DNA of 57,222 nt from Actinomycetales bacterium (GTDB lineage Bacteria; Actinomycetota; Actinomycetes; Actinomycetales; Microbacteriaceae): NCBI GenBank assembly GCA_015654575.1, contig JAATGR010000038.1, positions 1-57,222 of the forward strand, read 5' to 3'. A program made the translations under genes and the position numbers. Positions 24,740-34,862 of the stretch are shown in pieces; position 1 is the first letter of the stretch; each line of letters opens with the position of its first letter. Under the pieces are notes generated by a model. It saw only the letters and a program-made list of their open reading frames with translations. It ran no database searches and was not told the origin of the DNA.

Positions 24740-25624
24740 ATGTCCGATCTCATCCTCAAAGGCATCCTCCCCGCTCTCGTGACGCCCTTCACCGCCGACG
24801 CCGAAAGCGTCGACGAGACCGCGCTGCGGGCGGTGGTCGCGCACGTCATAGACGCCGGCGTGGGCGGTGTCATCCCCTGCGGCAGCACAGGCCAGTACGG
24901 CGCTCTGTCGGCCGACGAGCGACGGCAAGTCGTCGAGATCGTGGTCGATGCCGCCGACGGAGCTGTGCCCGTCGTCCCGCACACCGGTGCGACCACGACG
25001 AAGGCCGCCGTCGCACTCACCGAGCAGGCGCAGCGGGCCGGCGCGTCCGCGGTCATGGTTACGCCGCCCGCACACGTGAGCTGGGATTCGGTCGTCGCGC
25101 ACTTCACAGCGGTCGCCGGCTCGACCGATCTGCCCGTGATGCTTTATCACATCCCCGAGACCACCGGCGTGACCTTCGACGAGGACAACGTCGCCGAGCT
25201 GGCCGAGATCCCGAACGTTCGTTACATGAAGGATTCGAGCGGCGACATCACCTTCGTCACCGAGCTCATCGAGCGGGCGCCGGAAGGCTTCCAGGTGTTC
25301 AACGGCGCCGACAGCCTCACCTTCGCCGGCCTCGCCGCAGGGGCACAGGCGAGCGTCTGGGGCATGGCCAACTTCATTCCACATCAGGCGGTCGCCCTCT
25401 ATGACGCGATCACCGCCACGGACCTGGTGAAAGCACGCGAGATCTGGTCGAAGATCTGGCCCGTCACCCGTCTCGTGGACACCTCTGATGACTATGTGGC
25501 CGCGGTGCGCGCCGCGACCGAGATCGTCGGTCTGCAGGTCGGCCCTGCCCGCCTGCCGGTCCGTCCGCCGAGTGCGGAGTTCCTCGTCGAGCTCACGTCT
25601 GCGCTGGCCATCGCGCGTTCCTGA
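24740..25624 (+). CDS. Dihydrodipicolinate synthase/N-acetylneuraminate lyase family aldolase or dehydratase
   Basis: 294 residues, typical for the DapA family. Catalytic Tyr136 is in MLYHIP and the Schiff-base Lys164 is in RYMKDSSGD. The carboxylate-binding loop reads GSTGQ (48-52) instead of the usual GTTGE of true DapA. The family cleaves or forms 2-keto-3-deoxy acids through pyruvate Schiff bases. In an operon for catabolism with dehydrogenases and a lactonase it more likely cleaves or dehydrates a sugar-acid intermediate than makes lysine precursor. A second gene in the operon, 45 bases after the first. Confidence 0.85.
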   Translation: MSDLILKGILPALVTPFTADAESVDETALRAVVAHVIDAGVGGVIPCGSTGQYGALSADERRQVVEIVVDAADGAVPVVPHTGATTTKAAVALTEQAQRAGASAVMVTPPAHVSWDSVVAHFTAVAGSTDLPVMLYHIPETTGVTFDEDNVAELAEIPNVRYMKDSSGDITFVTELIERAPEGFQVFNGADSLTFAGLAAGAQASVWGMANFIPHQAVALYDAITATDLVKAREIWSKIWPVTRLVDTSDDYVAAVRAATEIVGLQVGPARLPVRPPSAEFLVELTSALAIARS

Positions 25625-25670
25625 CCCCGCCTCGATTCGACCACCTCCGAGATCCAGAAAGCAGAGACCC

Positions 25671-27029
25671 ATGAGCGTCACCGTCGCCTCCGAGCTGGAG
25701 ACCTACCTGGCGAGTTCGCCGAAGTCCGCCGAGTTGAGCGCCCGCGCAAGGGAGATCATCCCCGGCGGCACCACGCGCACCAGCACGTACCTGCAGCCGT
25801 ATCCGCTCTACCAGGTGTCCGGGGCCGGATGCCGAGTGGTCGACCTCGACGGGCGCGAGCGGATCGATCTGCTGGGGAACTACTCCGCGCTCATCCTGGG
25901 GCATGCTCATCCCTCGGTCACCGCGGCGGTGCAGGCGCAAGCCGCGGCGGGGGCGTCTTTCGCCGCCCCGACGCCGCCGGAGGTGGCTCTGGCCGCCGAG
26001 CTCGTGAACCGCATCGACTCGATTGAGCAGGTGCGGTTTGCGAGCTCTGGCACCGAGGCGACGATGTTCGCAATGCGCCTCGCTCGCGCTTTCACAGGGC
26101 GCACGGTCATCGCAAGATTCGAGGGCGGCTATCACGGCAGTCACGACTACGCCTCGATCAGCGGAAGCGTCACGGACCCTGCACTGTGGGGCGCACGCGA
26201 GCGACCGAACCCGGTTCCCGACACCGCGGGCCTCGACCCGGCCGTGCTCGACACCACGGTCGTCCTGCCGTTCAACGACCTCGAGGCATGCAGTCGGATC
26301 CTGACCGAGCACGCCGACGACCTCGCCGCGATCATCGTCGAGCCCATGCTCGGCAAGAGCGGCATGATCCCCGCGCAGGACGGGTTCCTGGCCGGCTTGC
26401 GGGAAATCGCCGACGAGACCGGCGCAGTACTGATCTTCGACGAGATCATGACCCTGAGGCTCGCACCCGGCGGCCTCCAGTCGGTCGTAGGCGTGCGCCC
26501 CGACCTCACCACCTCGGGCAAGATCATCGGCGGCGGGCTGCCCGTCGCTGCTTTCGGTGGCCGAGCGGACATCATGCAGCTGATGAACCCGACGACCCCC
26601 GGGTTCCTCCCCCAGGGAGGAACGTTCAACGGCGCCATCATCGGCATGGTGGCGGGCCTCGCGCAGATGCAAGAACTGACCACCGGCACGTATGCATCTC
26701 TCAACGCGAACGGCGAACGGTTACGACGAGGATTCGTCGACGTGCTGCGGTCCCACGACATCCCGGCCTTCGCGACCGGCATCGGATCGCTGTTCAACGT
26801 CCACTTCTCCACGCAGGCTCCGCACGACTACCGGGACGCGATCCTAGGCGAGAGCACCGTCCTCGCAGAGTTCGTGATGGGGCTCATCAACGAGGGCGTG
26901 CTGCTCGCGCCGAGGGGCATGGTAGCGCTGAGCACGCCCATCGGCGAGGACGAGATCGCCGAAGTGCTCGACGCGGTCGAGCGGGTGGCCGCCCGCAACG
27001 CGGCGCGCTGGGTCGGGCGCCTCTCGTGA
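25671..27029 (+). CDS. Class III aminotransferase (glutamate-1-semialdehyde aminomutase-like)
   Basis: 452 residues, PLP fold type I. Segments in order: PGGTTRTSTYLQPYPLY, SSGTEATMFAMRLAR phosphate-binding region, EGGYHGSHDY, FDEIM with Asp257 facing the PLP nitrogen, and the Schiff-base Lys284 in TSGKIIGGGLPVAAFGG. The protein matches HemL-like catabolic aminotransferases, but it stands in a catabolic operon with no haem genes. It probably moves an amino group from the substrate to 2-oxoglutarate or pyruvate, with glutamate dehydrogenase (33561) recycling glutamate. The next gene starts in its stop codon (GTGA). Confidence 0.87.
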   Translation: MSVTVASELETYLASSPKSAELSARAREIIPGGTTRTSTYLQPYPLYQVSGAGCRVVDLDGRERIDLLGNYSALILGHAHPSVTAAVQAQAAAGASFAAPTPPEVALAAELVNRIDSIEQVRFASSGTEATMFAMRLARAFTGRTVIARFEGGYHGSHDYASISGSVTDPALWGARERPNPVPDTAGLDPAVLDTTVVLPFNDLEACSRILTEHADDLAAIIVEPMLGKSGMIPAQDGFLAGLREIADETGAVLIFDEIMTLRLAPGGLQSVVGVRPDLTTSGKIIGGGLPVAAFGGRADIMQLMNPTTPGFLPQGGTFNGAIIGMVAGLAQMQELTTGTYASLNANGERLRRGFVDVLRSHDIPAFATGIGSLFNVHFSTQAPHDYRDAILGESTVLAEFVMGLINEGVLLAPRGMVALSTPIGEDEIAEVLDAVERVAARNAARWVGRLS

Positions 27030-28423
27030 GCACCACCTCCGAAAGACGCGGTGCCGATAACCGTGTACGGGATGTCATCATTGTCGGCGGCGGCATCGCC
27101 GGGCTGACCGCCGCATGGCAGTTGCGCGACCTCGATATCGAGCTGTTCGAAGCAGATGAGCGTCTCGGTGGTCGCGTGAAATCTGTCCGCTCCGGCGACT
27201 ACTGGGTCAACGTCGGCGCTCAGATGTTCCCGGGTGATGAGACTCGCATCGGCCAGATCGCGCTGGACCTCGGGATCACAGCCATCCCGATCGGCGGAGT
27301 GACCCACGGTGCTGCGCTCCGCGGCCGGGTGGCCGCACCAAGGCAGATGGAAATGCTCGCGCTGGTCCTACCTCTCACATTGCGCGAACGAATCGCTTTC
27401 GCCACCAGCGGGCTCAAACTGCTGCGCGGCGTCAAGAGATACCAACATGTCGCGACACGCCGATCCGGTGAATCCGACGAAGCCCAGCGGGCGCGGATCC
27501 TGCAGTTCGAGGACGACCGTTCCTTCGCCGACTATCTCGGCCCCTTGCCAGGCGCCGTTGACGGCATCTTCCGCAACATCGCACGCCGGGCCGTCGCTGA
27601 GACCGAAGAGTTGACGGCCGGTGCGGGTCTTGCACTGTTCAGTGACGTGCTGGGAAAGAAGAACTCTGCACACACCTTCCTTCGTGCTGTGCGCGGTGGC
27701 ACGGCACGAATCCCCGAGGCGATCGCCGAGCAACTCGGCGACCGGCTCGTCGTGAACGCGCCGGTGCGCAGCGTCGAGACACGAGGCGACATCGTCAATG
27801 TGATCGTCGAACGGGACGGTATAGCTCAGGAAGTGCGGGCCAGGCAGGTGCTCGTCGCGACGCAGGCACCCATCGCAAACAACATCCTGAGGCACGACGA
27901 TGCCGAGTTGAAGCGGGCGCTGGAGCGGATCCACTATGGGGGCTTCCTGTCGATGGCCATCTTCACGAACGAGACCGGGCCACAGCCCTGGGACGGTCTC
28001 TACGGTGCCGTTACTCCCGGTCTGTCGTTCGACTTCCTGTTCAACCACGCCAACCCGCTTCGCGTGAGCGAACGCCGGCCAGGCGGCGCCCTCATGGTCT
28101 TCGCCGGTGGTCCGAGATCGAACCAGATGATGGACGAATACGACGATGCGGAAATCGCCCGGCGCTATCTGGCCGACCTCTACAACGTGTTCCCGCAGAT
28201 CCGCGGTCACGTCACCGAAACGCACGTCCAACGCTGGCCACTGGGAAACATCGTCGCAACCCCCGGACGTGCCTCCGTGCAGGCGGCCTTGGAACGCGGT
28301 GTCCCGGGGGGCCGGATCCAGCTCGCCGGCGACTACTTTGCTCATCTCGGGGGCATGGAGCCCGCCGTCAGAACCGCAGATGCTGCGGCGAAGCGTATCC
28401 GCATGGCTCTCAGCCACGCCTAG
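27026..28423 (+). CDS. FAD-dependent flavin monoamine oxidase family protein
   Basis: 465 residues. The N-terminal Rossmann motif is IIVGGGIAGLTAA (GGGIAG 21-26), followed by LGGRVKS. The C-terminal segment GRIQLAGDYFAHLGGMEPAV with an A-x-GG-style FAD contact is typical of amine oxidases and phytoene-desaturase-like proteins. It oxidises an amine or C-N bond, or dehydrogenates a ring, in the cytosol. GTG 27026 overlaps the aminotransferase stop by four bases, so both are coupled. Substrate unknown. Confidence 0.83.
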   Translation: MSTTSERRGADNRVRDVIIVGGGIAGLTAAWQLRDLDIELFEADERLGGRVKSVRSGDYWVNVGAQMFPGDETRIGQIALDLGITAIPIGGVTHGAALRGRVAAPRQMEMLALVLPLTLRERIAFATSGLKLLRGVKRYQHVATRRSGESDEAQRARILQFEDDRSFADYLGPLPGAVDGIFRNIARRAVAETEELTAGAGLALFSDVLGKKNSAHTFLRAVRGGTARIPEAIAEQLGDRLVVNAPVRSVETRGDIVNVIVERDGIAQEVRARQVLVATQAPIANNILRHDDAELKRALERIHYGGFLSMAIFTNETGPQPWDGLYGAVTPGLSFDFLFNHANPLRVSERRPGGALMVFAGGPRSNQMMDEYDDAEIARRYLADLYNVFPQIRGHVTETHVQRWPLGNIVATPGRASVQAALERGVPGGRIQLAGDYFAHLGGMEPAVRTADAAAKRIRMALSHA

Positions 28424-28552
28424 ACCCGTCCCTCCGCAAGATCCGAAAAGGCACCGCCCGCACCACAGCACCACCCGCAACACCCGAACACCCAGAAAGT
28501 CGATGAAGACGGCCCGAGGCCAAAAGCACGGGTCCTAGAGAAGGAGTACGAG

Positions 28553-29437
28553 ATGTTTCGCAGAAAGCTGACCGGATCGATCGCCGTCATCACGGCGATC
28601 CTCGCCCTGGCAGCGTGCTCGCCGAGCGGTACCACCTCGGACAACAGCACCGCTCTGACGGAGACCGACCTCACCGCGGAGGTGCCCGCGGAGTATCGCG
28701 ATGGCATCACGGCCGCGGTTCTCAGCGCGCAGCCCCCTCTGTCCTGGGTGGATGACTCCGGGCAGATCCAGGGCATGTTCCAGGCGATGCTGAAGGCGCT
28801 CGAAGTCAAGCTCGGCGTACCGATCGAGTTGGAGTCCAACAGCTTCACCAACGCGCTCGCCGGGGTCACCGCCGCCAGATACGACATGCTGCCGGGCACC
28901 ACTGTGCGTGCTGAGCGACTCGAGGTGCTCGACTTCGTCTCGATGTATCGCGATGGATACACCTTCGCCACCCCAGAGGGCGGACCGGAGGTCGGAGACG
29001 ACCCCATGTCACTGTGCGGAATGACCGTCGCCGGCCAGACTAGCGACGGCTCGATCTCCGTGCTGGAGGGCTGGAGCGACGAATGTGTCGCCGCGGGTCA
29101 GGCCGCGATCTCTGTGGTGACATACCCGTCGTACGCCGATGCCCAGGTCACCGTCGCCAGCGGACGCAACAGCCTGCTCGCCTTGCCGATCAGCAGCTTC
29201 CAATCGATCGCGTCGGAGAGCGACAGCGAGTGGGTTCAGACCGGATTCACGTTTTCCTCGACGATCGACGCGATCTCGTTCCCGAAGGGAAGCGAACTCA
29301 CCACCGTCATCGCGAAGGCGATGAACGAGCTGATCGCCGATGGCACCTACAACGACATCATCCTCGAGTACATGACGGAGGACAACCTGATCACGGAGTC
29401 CGTGATCAACCCAGAACCCGCCACGAGCGAGTTCTGA
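28553..29437 (+). CDS. ABC transporter substrate-binding lipoprotein, family 3 (polar amino acid type)
   Basis: 294 residues. A lipoprotein signal with lipobox LAAC (Cys22) is followed by a Ser/Thr linker and a periplasmic-binding fold of the HisJ/GlnH group (GMFQAMLKALEVKLG, RYDMLPGTTVRAERLEVLDF). In a Gram-positive cell it is anchored to the outer face of the membrane. This family binds amino acids, opines or compatible-solute-like zwitterions, which argues that the operon's substrate has a charged amino group. AAGGAG precedes ATG 28553. The 129-base gap before it holds no clear promoter. Confidence 0.9.
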   Translation: MFRRKLTGSIAVITAILALAACSPSGTTSDNSTALTETDLTAEVPAEYRDGITAAVLSAQPPLSWVDDSGQIQGMFQAMLKALEVKLGVPIELESNSFTNALAGVTAARYDMLPGTTVRAERLEVLDFVSMYRDGYTFATPEGGPEVGDDPMSLCGMTVAGQTSDGSISVLEGWSDECVAAGQAAISVVTYPSYADAQVTVASGRNSLLALPISSFQSIASESDSEWVQTGFTFSSTIDAISFPKGSELTTVIAKAMNELIADGTYNDIILEYMTEDNLITESVINPEPATSEF

Positions 29438-29474
29438 GCGGCACGCAGCAGGAAGAGGACGAGAGGTGACAACC

Positions 29475-30374
29475 ATGGCCGACACGGTCAATATCGACAC
29501 GAACGAGGATCGTCAGAGGCTCGCCGCGCTGCCAACGCGTCCACGACGGGGACGCGTCCTGGCCACGGTGTCTGTCCTCTTCCTGCTGCTCCTGGTGTTC
29601 TTCCTCCAGGACTTCCTTCGAAATCCGGCGATCCAGTGGAGCGTCGTCATGCAGTACCTGTTCAGCAGGGAGATCCTCAACGGCGTCGCCGTGACGCTCG
29701 TACTGACCGGGGCCGGCATGGCGCTAGGCATCGTGATTGGGGTCGTCGTGGCACTCATGCGACTCTCGCGCAATCGGATCTTCCAGGTGGTCGCCACCGC
29801 ATATGTGTGGTTCTTCCGGGGGATCCCGCAGCTCGTGCTGCTATTGATCGCCTACAACTTCGCGTTGTTCTACAAGAACATCGTGATCGGGGTGCCCTTC
29901 GGCCCCGAGCTGTTCACCATCGACACGTCAGAGCTACTCGCCCCGATGACAGCTGCGATCTTGGCATTCGCACTGAACGAATCGGCGTTCAGCTCAGAGA
30001 TCATCCGAGCCGCAATCCTCGCCGTGCCGCCCGGCCAGCGTGCCGCCGCCACCGCCATGGGGATGACGCCCACGGCCACCTACCGGCGAGTCGTACTGCC
30101 GCAGGCATTGCGGATGTCGGTTCCTCCGCTGTCGAACGACGTCATCACCACTCTGAAGACCACGTCGCTCGTGGCCTTCATCGGTGTCTTCGACATCATG
30201 TACACCGCACAGTCCATCTATCAGTCGACGTTCCGAGTCGTGCCGCTGCTGATCGTCGCCGGCCTGTGGTACCTCTTCCTGGTCAGCGTGCTCACCGTCC
30301 TGCAGTCCCTGCTCGAGCAGTATCTCAGCCGCACCGGCATCTGGAAGCGGTCTACCAAGGCGGCGGGACGATGA
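29475..30374 (+). CDS. Amino acid ABC transporter permease (HisM/GlnP type)
   Basis: 299 residues with five or six hydrophobic segments and the inner-membrane permease signature in [18 protein letters not shown] and the EAA loop [20 protein letters not shown] plus [14 protein letters not shown] 29475 follows GAGAGG at eight bases; the GTG at 29466 in the same frame has weaker spacing. It overlaps the ATPase gene by four bases. One permease gene suggests a homodimeric channel. Confidence 0.92.
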   Translation: MADTVNIDTNEDRQRLAALPTRPRRGRVLATVSVLFLLLLVFFLQDFLRNPAIQWSVVMQYLFSREILNGVAVTLVLTGAGMALGIVIGVVVALMRLSRNRIFQVVATAYVWFFRGIPQLVLLLIAYNFALFYKNIVIGVPFGPELFTIDTSELLAPMTAAILAFALNESAFSSEIIRAAILAVPPGQRAAATAMGMTPTATYRRVVLPQALRMSVPPLSNDVITTLKTTSLVAFIGVFDIMYTAQSIYQSTFRVVPLLIVAGLWYLFLVSVLTVLQSLLEQYLSRTGIWKRSTKAAGR

Positions 30375-31225
30375 GCGTCGCCGCCAGCGCCATCCGTGCA
30401 CGCTACGAACAGGAGACGATCGTGTCAGCCCCCTTCTCCACATCCTCCGCGAACAAACCCACACCAAAACCCATCGTGGAACTTCTCGGACTGACCAAGC
30501 GATACAACGGCGAGACCGTACTCGAAAACGCATCCCTCGACGTGCACCCCGGGGAGACCGTCAGCATCCTCGGCCCCTCAGGAGCCGGGAAGAGCACGCT
30601 CCTGCGCTGCATTAATCACCTCGAGAAACCCGACTCGGGCGTCGTCCGCATCGACGGCGAGTTATTGGGCTACGAAGCCCACGGAGACCATCTCGCCGAG
30701 CTGTCTGCCAGAGCGATTGCACGCCAACGACGGCACATCGGCATGGTCTTCCAAGACTTCAACCTGTTCCCCCACATGTCCGTGCTCGACAATGTCGTCG
30801 AGGGCCCGATGCGTGTGCTCGGGGTGCCGAGAGCCGAGGCGGTGCAACGCGCTAAGGAACAGCTCATCGCCGTCGGTCTGGAGTCGAAGATCGGCGCCCG
30901 CGTACCTGGGCTGTCCGGGGGGCAACAGCAGCGGGTCGCGATCGCGCGCGCGCTCGTCATGCGTCCGCGTGTGATGCTGCTTGATGAGCCGACATCGGCA
31001 CTGGACCCGGAGATGGTCGACGAGGTTCTGGAAGTGATCCGTTCCCTCGCGAAGGCCGGGATGACGATGCTGATCGTTACCCACGAGATGCGCTTCGCGC
31101 GCGAGGTGTCGGACCGGATCGTGTTCATGGAGCGTGGCCGAATCATCGAGGACGGCACGACGGCCACCATCTTCACGGCGCCGGCGAACGAGAGGACCCG
31201 CGCGTTCTTCTCGCGGGTCAAGTGA
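30371..31225 (+). CDS. Amino acid ABC transporter ATP-binding protein (GlnQ/HisP type)
   Basis: 284 residues from ATG 30371, which overlaps the permease stop (ATGA). Walker [10 protein letters not shown] (68-76), Q-loop Gln128, signature LSGGQQQ (181-187), Walker B VMLLDEP (201-207) and H-loop His238 are intact. GTG 30422, 17 residues later, has a better ribosome site (AGGAG), so translation may start there. It completes the importer with the lipoprotein and permease genes upstream. Confidence 0.93.
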   Translation: MSVAASAIRARYEQETIVSAPFSTSSANKPTPKPIVELLGLTKRYNGETVLENASLDVHPGETVSILGPSGAGKSTLLRCINHLEKPDSGVVRIDGELLGYEAHGDHLAELSARAIARQRRHIGMVFQDFNLFPHMSVLDNVVEGPMRVLGVPRAEAVQRAKEQLIAVGLESKIGARVPGLSGGQQQRVAIARALVMRPRVMLLDEPTSALDPEMVDEVLEVIRSLAKAGMTMLIVTHEMRFAREVSDRIVFMERGRIIEDGTTATIFTAPANERTRAFFSRVK

Positions 31226-31238
31226 GAACGGAGACACG

Positions 31239-32030
31239 ATGAGCATGACAATGACAGGACGCGTCGCGGTGGTGACCGGAGTCGCGAGCGGGATCGGTGC
31301 GGCGATCGCCGCCGCCCTCCGCGGACGCGGGATCACGGTGGTCGGCGTCGATCTGACTCCTGGGGCGGAGGAGCGGGTGGACAGGCTGATCGTCGGCGAC
31401 ATCGCCGACGGGGCCACCTGGGAGGCGGTGCAGGCCGCGACCGACGAGCTGGGCTCCTGGGACGTGCTCGTGAACAACGCCGCCATGCAGATCGAGGAGA
31501 ACCTGCTCGACACGACGCCCGAGACCTTCGAGAAGGTGCTCTCGGTCAACGTCGTCGGCGCGTTCCGCGGGCTCCGCGCCGCTAAAGGACGGATGGGCCG
31601 GGGCGGCTCGATCGTCAACATCGGCAGCATCGTCGGATTCACCGCCGATCCGCTGCTGGGCGCCTACCCCACCAGCAAGGGCGCGGTCATCAACCTCACC
31701 CGCACCGCTGCGCTCGCCTTCGGCCCCTTCGGCATCCGCGTCAACGTCGTCTGCCCCGGCTCCGTCTACACCCCGCTCACCACCCGGATCCTCGACCTCG
31801 CCGACGACCCGGCCCATGCGCGGGCACGCCTGGAGGCGCTCCACCCACTCGGGGAGGTCACCACCGCCGAGGAAGTCGCCGCGACGGTGGCCTTCCTCGC
31901 CAGCCCCGAGAGCAGCGGGATGAGCGGGAGCGTCGTGGTCGTGGACAAGGGCATCACCGCGGCGAACCCAGAATGGAGTCTCAGCGCGGACATCATCCGC
32001 GAACTCGCCGCCGAGGGAGAGCGGCCGTGA
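31239..32030 (+). CDS. SDR family dehydrogenase
   Basis: 263 residues. TGVASGIG, VNNAAMQI, NIGSIVG active Ser, AYPTSKGAVINL catalytic Tyr-Lys and CPGSVYTPL. GVDLTP after strand 2 suggests NAD. As part of the operon it could oxidise a hydroxyl of the substrate or a tetritol, comparable to the SDR threitol dehydrogenases known from Mycobacterium smegmatis tetritol pathways. The stop is overlapped by the next gene (GTGA), so four enzymes here are translationally coupled. Confidence 0.88.
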   Translation: MSMTMTGRVAVVTGVASGIGAAIAAALRGRGITVVGVDLTPGAEERVDRLIVGDIADGATWEAVQAATDELGSWDVLVNNAAMQIEENLLDTTPETFEKVLSVNVVGAFRGLRAAKGRMGRGGSIVNIGSIVGFTADPLLGAYPTSKGAVINLTRTAALAFGPFGIRVNVVCPGSVYTPLTTRILDLADDPAHARARLEALHPLGEVTTAEEVAATVAFLASPESSGMSGSVVVVDKGITAANPEWSLSADIIRELAAEGERP

Positions 32031-32629
32031 GGGTCCTCGTCGTCGGCGGGACCGGCTTGATCGGCGGTGCCGTCACGGCTGCGCTGCGCGATCGGCACGA
32101 GATCGTCGTGGCATCGCGGAACGCACCGCAGTACGTCGACCTGGACGACAGCGCGTCGATCGCCGCACTGTTCGAACGGGTCGGCGTCGTCGACGCGATC
32201 GTCAGCGCCAGCGGGCACGCACCCTGGGGCGCGCCACAGGCACTGAGCGTCGTCGACTACGCCGAAGGCCTGCGCTCCAAGGCGCTCGGCCAGATCGACC
32301 TCGTGCTGCAGGGCAGCCGACACCTGAGCGACGGCGGCTCGTTCACCCTGACCAGCGGCATCCTCGCGGTCGAACCGCTCTCCGAATCCTCGCCGTCCGC
32401 CGTCGCAGGGGCCGCAGTCGAGGCGTTCGTGCGCGCCGCCGCGACCGAGCTCCCCCGCGGACAGCGACTCAACGCCGTCCGCCCGACGATCGTCGCCGGC
32501 TCCCCCGCCGGACCGCTCGAGCGCTTCCGCGGATACCACCCGGTCGACCCCGCCGACCTGGTCCTGCGCTACATCCGCTCGATCGAAGGCGTCCAGTCCG
32601 GCCAGGTGTACGAGGCGTACGGCGCATGA
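32027..32629 (+). CDS. Short SDR / NAD(P)-binding protein
   Basis: 200 residues from GTG 32027. A glycine-rich VVGGTGLIGGAV motif opens the protein, and SASGHAPWG and TSGILAVEPL lie at the positions of the NNAG and active-site Ser elements, but no YxxxK is visible. This resembles the short atypical SDRs annotated as YafB/CsgA-like or 'short chain dehydrogenase' of ~200 residues. The loss of the catalytic Tyr-Lys leaves its reaction open. Overlaps of four bases at both ends bind it firmly to the operon. Confidence 0.75.
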   Translation: MRVLVVGGTGLIGGAVTAALRDRHEIVVASRNAPQYVDLDDSASIAALFERVGVVDAIVSASGHAPWGAPQALSVVDYAEGLRSKALGQIDLVLQGSRHLSDGGSFTLTSGILAVEPLSESSPSAVAGAAVEAFVRAAATELPRGQRLNAVRPTIVAGSPAGPLERFRGYHPVDPADLVLRYIRSIEGVQSGQVYEAYGA

Positions 32630-33564
32630 GCGGCTTCCTGGTGGCGGATGCGATCGAGGTGCACGACGAGCGGTTCCTCGACTGCGTGGATGCCGACGCG
32701 CTGCTGGTCACGGTCTTCACCGGCTGCCGCTTCGCGGAAGGACCCGTGCACCTGCCCGCGGAGCGTGCGCTGCTGTGGAGCGACGTCCCGGGCAACCGGG
32801 TACTCCGCCTCGACGAAGAAACCTCACAGGTCACCGTCGCAGAGCACCCGGCGGACTTCCCCAACGGCCAGACGCGCGACGCCGCGGGTCGGATCGTGCG
32901 GTGCGAGCACGGCACCCGCCGCGTCGTGCGGATCGAGCGAGACGGCAGCAGGACCGTGCTCGCGGACCGCGTCGACGGAAAGCGTCTGAACAGCCCCAAC
33001 GACGTCGTGGTCGCCAAGGACGGCGGCGTCTGGTTCACCGACCCCACCTATGGCATCGACGGGCACGAAGAGGGGTATCCGGCCATCAGCGAGATCGGTG
33101 AGAACCGTCTCTACCGCATCGATCCCGCGACCCTCGCCTGCGAGGTGCGCGCCGATGGCTTCCGCCAGCCGAACGGCCTCGCCTTCTCGCCCGACGGCGG
33201 CATCCTCTACGTCGTGGACAGCGGCTACACCCATGACCAGGCCTCTCCCCGTCATGTACGGCGCTTCACGGTCGAGGGCACTCGTCTGCACGGCGGAGAG
33301 GTGCTCGCCGAATGCGACTCCGGTGTATTCGACGGCGTACGAGTCGACGATGATGGACGGCTCTGGCTCGCGGCGGGTGACGGGGTGCGTTGTCATCTTC
33401 CCGACGGCACACATCTGGGCACCATCGTCGTTCCGGAGGAAGTCGGCAACCTCGAATTCGGCGGCCCCACGGGCAGCACCCTCTACATCTGCGCCACGAC
33501 GACGCTGCGACGCATGCCGCTGCGCGTCCGCGGGGCCGTCTCATCCGAGTGGACGGCCGCATGA
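32626..33564 (+). CDS. SMP-30/gluconolactonase family lactonase
   Basis: 312 residues, six-bladed beta-propeller. FAEGPVHLP gives the first metal Glu, LNSPNDVVV the Asn-Asp metal region, and LAFSPDGGILYVVD plus FDGVRVDDDGRLWLA the later blades. Enzymes of this family hydrolyse sugar lactones with a divalent metal. It suggests that an SDR of the operon oxidises a cyclic hemiacetal to a lactone. ATGA overlaps link it to both neighbours. Confidence 0.87.
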   Translation: MSGFLVADAIEVHDERFLDCVDADALLVTVFTGCRFAEGPVHLPAERALLWSDVPGNRVLRLDEETSQVTVAEHPADFPNGQTRDAAGRIVRCEHGTRRVVRIERDGSRTVLADRVDGKRLNSPNDVVVAKDGGVWFTDPTYGIDGHEEGYPAISEIGENRLYRIDPATLACEVRADGFRQPNGLAFSPDGGILYVVDSGYTHDQASPRHVRRFTVEGTRLHGGEVLAECDSGVFDGVRVDDDGRLWLAAGDGVRCHLPDGTHLGTIVVPEEVGNLEFGGPTGSTLYICATTTLRRMPLRVRGAVSSEWTAA

Positions 33565-34841
33565 GCCTCGCGACCTCTCCGGTGCCCGTCGCGGGTGCCG
33601 CCGAGACACCGCTCCACGTCGCGCACCGACAGCTGGCGACCGCCGCCGAGCGGATCGGTCTGGATGCAGGCACGCACCGGATGCTCGCGACACCGCGGCG
33701 TGAGATGACGGTGAGCATTCCGTTGCGCCACGACGACGGCCATCTCTCGGTGCTCACCGGGCACCGCGTGCAGCACAATCTCTCTCGCGGGCCTGCCAAA
33801 GGCGGCGTGCGCTTCAGCCCGCACGTCGACCTCGACGAGGTACGAGCGCTGGCCATGTGGATGACGTGGAAGTGTGCCCTGCTCGACCTCCCCTACGGCG
33901 GCGCGAAAGGTGGCGTCACCGTCATTCCGGAAGCGCACAGCGTCGGCGAGTTGGAACGGATCACCCGCCGCTACACCAGCGAGCTCGCCGACTTCATCGG
34001 GCCCGAGCGCGATATCCCTGCCCCTGACATCGGCACGGACGAGCGCACGATGGCCTGGATGATGGACACCATGTCCGTCGCACGCGGCATGGCCGTACCA
34101 GGCGCGGTCACCGGAAAGCCGATCTCGCTCGGCGGCTCGCACGGACGAGCGGACGCGACCTCCCTCGGTGTCGCACGCATCGCGGTAGCGGCCCTGGCAG
34201 AGGCGCGCGGCTCCGCTTCGGGCGCCACCGCAGCCGTGCAGGGGTTCGGAAAGGTCGGACGAGGCGCCGCGCGCTTCCTCGCCGAGGCGGGCGTGCGCGT
34301 CGAGGCGGTCTCCGACCAGTATGGCGCGGTGCGGCGCGACAGCGGGATCGACATCCCCGCCCTCGAAAAACATGTGAGCGTCACCGGGTCCGTCGTCGGC
34401 TTCGCCGGCGCAGATCCGTTCGACGGAGAGGAACTGCTCCGACTTGACGTCGACCTTCTCACCCCCTGCGCGGTGGAAGGGGTGCTGCATGCAGGAAACG
34501 CCCACGGAGTACGCGCCCGTGTCGTGGTCGAAGGCGCCAACGGCCCCACGACGACAGCCGCCGACCGCATCCTGCACGACCACGGCGTCGTCGTCGTCCC
34601 CGACATCCTCGCGAACGCCGGCGGCGTGGTGGTGAGCTACTTCGAGTGGGTGCAGGCGAACCAGGCCTACTGGTGGAGCCGGGAGACAGTCGAGTCGCGT
34701 CTACTCTCACGGATGCTCGACGCCTGGCATGCCGTATCCAGTGCTGCGAGGACAGCCGACCACACCTTACGTGACGCCGCCACCGTTCTGGCCGTCGAAC
34801 GCGTCGTCGAAGCGCATCGCGTCAGAGGACTCTATCCATGA
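33561..34841 (+). CDS. gdhA: Glu/Leu/Phe/Val dehydrogenase (glutamate dehydrogenase)
   Basis: 426 residues. RGPAKGGVRFSP (Lys80), TWKCALLDLPYGGAKGG (Lys104, catalytic Lys116), the dinucleotide motif VQGFGKVGRGAARFL and NAGGVVVSYFEWVQ are all conserved. It oxidatively deaminates glutamate to 2-oxoglutarate and ammonium, most likely NAD-linked, in the cytosol. Its presence inside a catabolic operon supports a route where the aminotransferase collects nitrogen on glutamate. A different amino acid substrate is possible. Confidence 0.88.
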   Translation: MSLATSPVPVAGAAETPLHVAHRQLATAAERIGLDAGTHRMLATPRREMTVSIPLRHDDGHLSVLTGHRVQHNLSRGPAKGGVRFSPHVDLDEVRALAMWMTWKCALLDLPYGGAKGGVTVIPEAHSVGELERITRRYTSELADFIGPERDIPAPDIGTDERTMAWMMDTMSVARGMAVPGAVTGKPISLGGSHGRADATSLGVARIAVAALAEARGSASGATAAVQGFGKVGRGAARFLAEAGVRVEAVSDQYGAVRRDSGIDIPALEKHVSVTGSVVGFAGADPFDGEELLRLDVDLLTPCAVEGVLHAGNAHGVRARVVVEGANGPTTTAADRILHDHGVVVVPDILANAGGVVVSYFEWVQANQAYWWSRETVESRLLSRMLDAWHAVSSAARTADHTLRDAATVLAVERVVEAHRVRGLYP

Positions 34842-34862
34842 TCCCGCACCAGGAGGTCCGCG

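Noticed and set aside
24740..25624. Lysine biosynthesis dapA
   Set aside because: The binding loop is GSTGQ rather than GTTGE, and the gene lies in a catabolic operon without other lysine genes.
25671..27029. Haem biosynthesis hemL
   Set aside because: No other haem genes are near, and the coupling to an amine oxidase gene points to catabolism.
28421..28538. Long-range inverted repeat around the spacer before the ABC lipoprotein gene (ACCCGT / ACGGGT)
   Set aside because: Short, imperfect and more than 90 bases apart; likely chance in GC-rich DNA.
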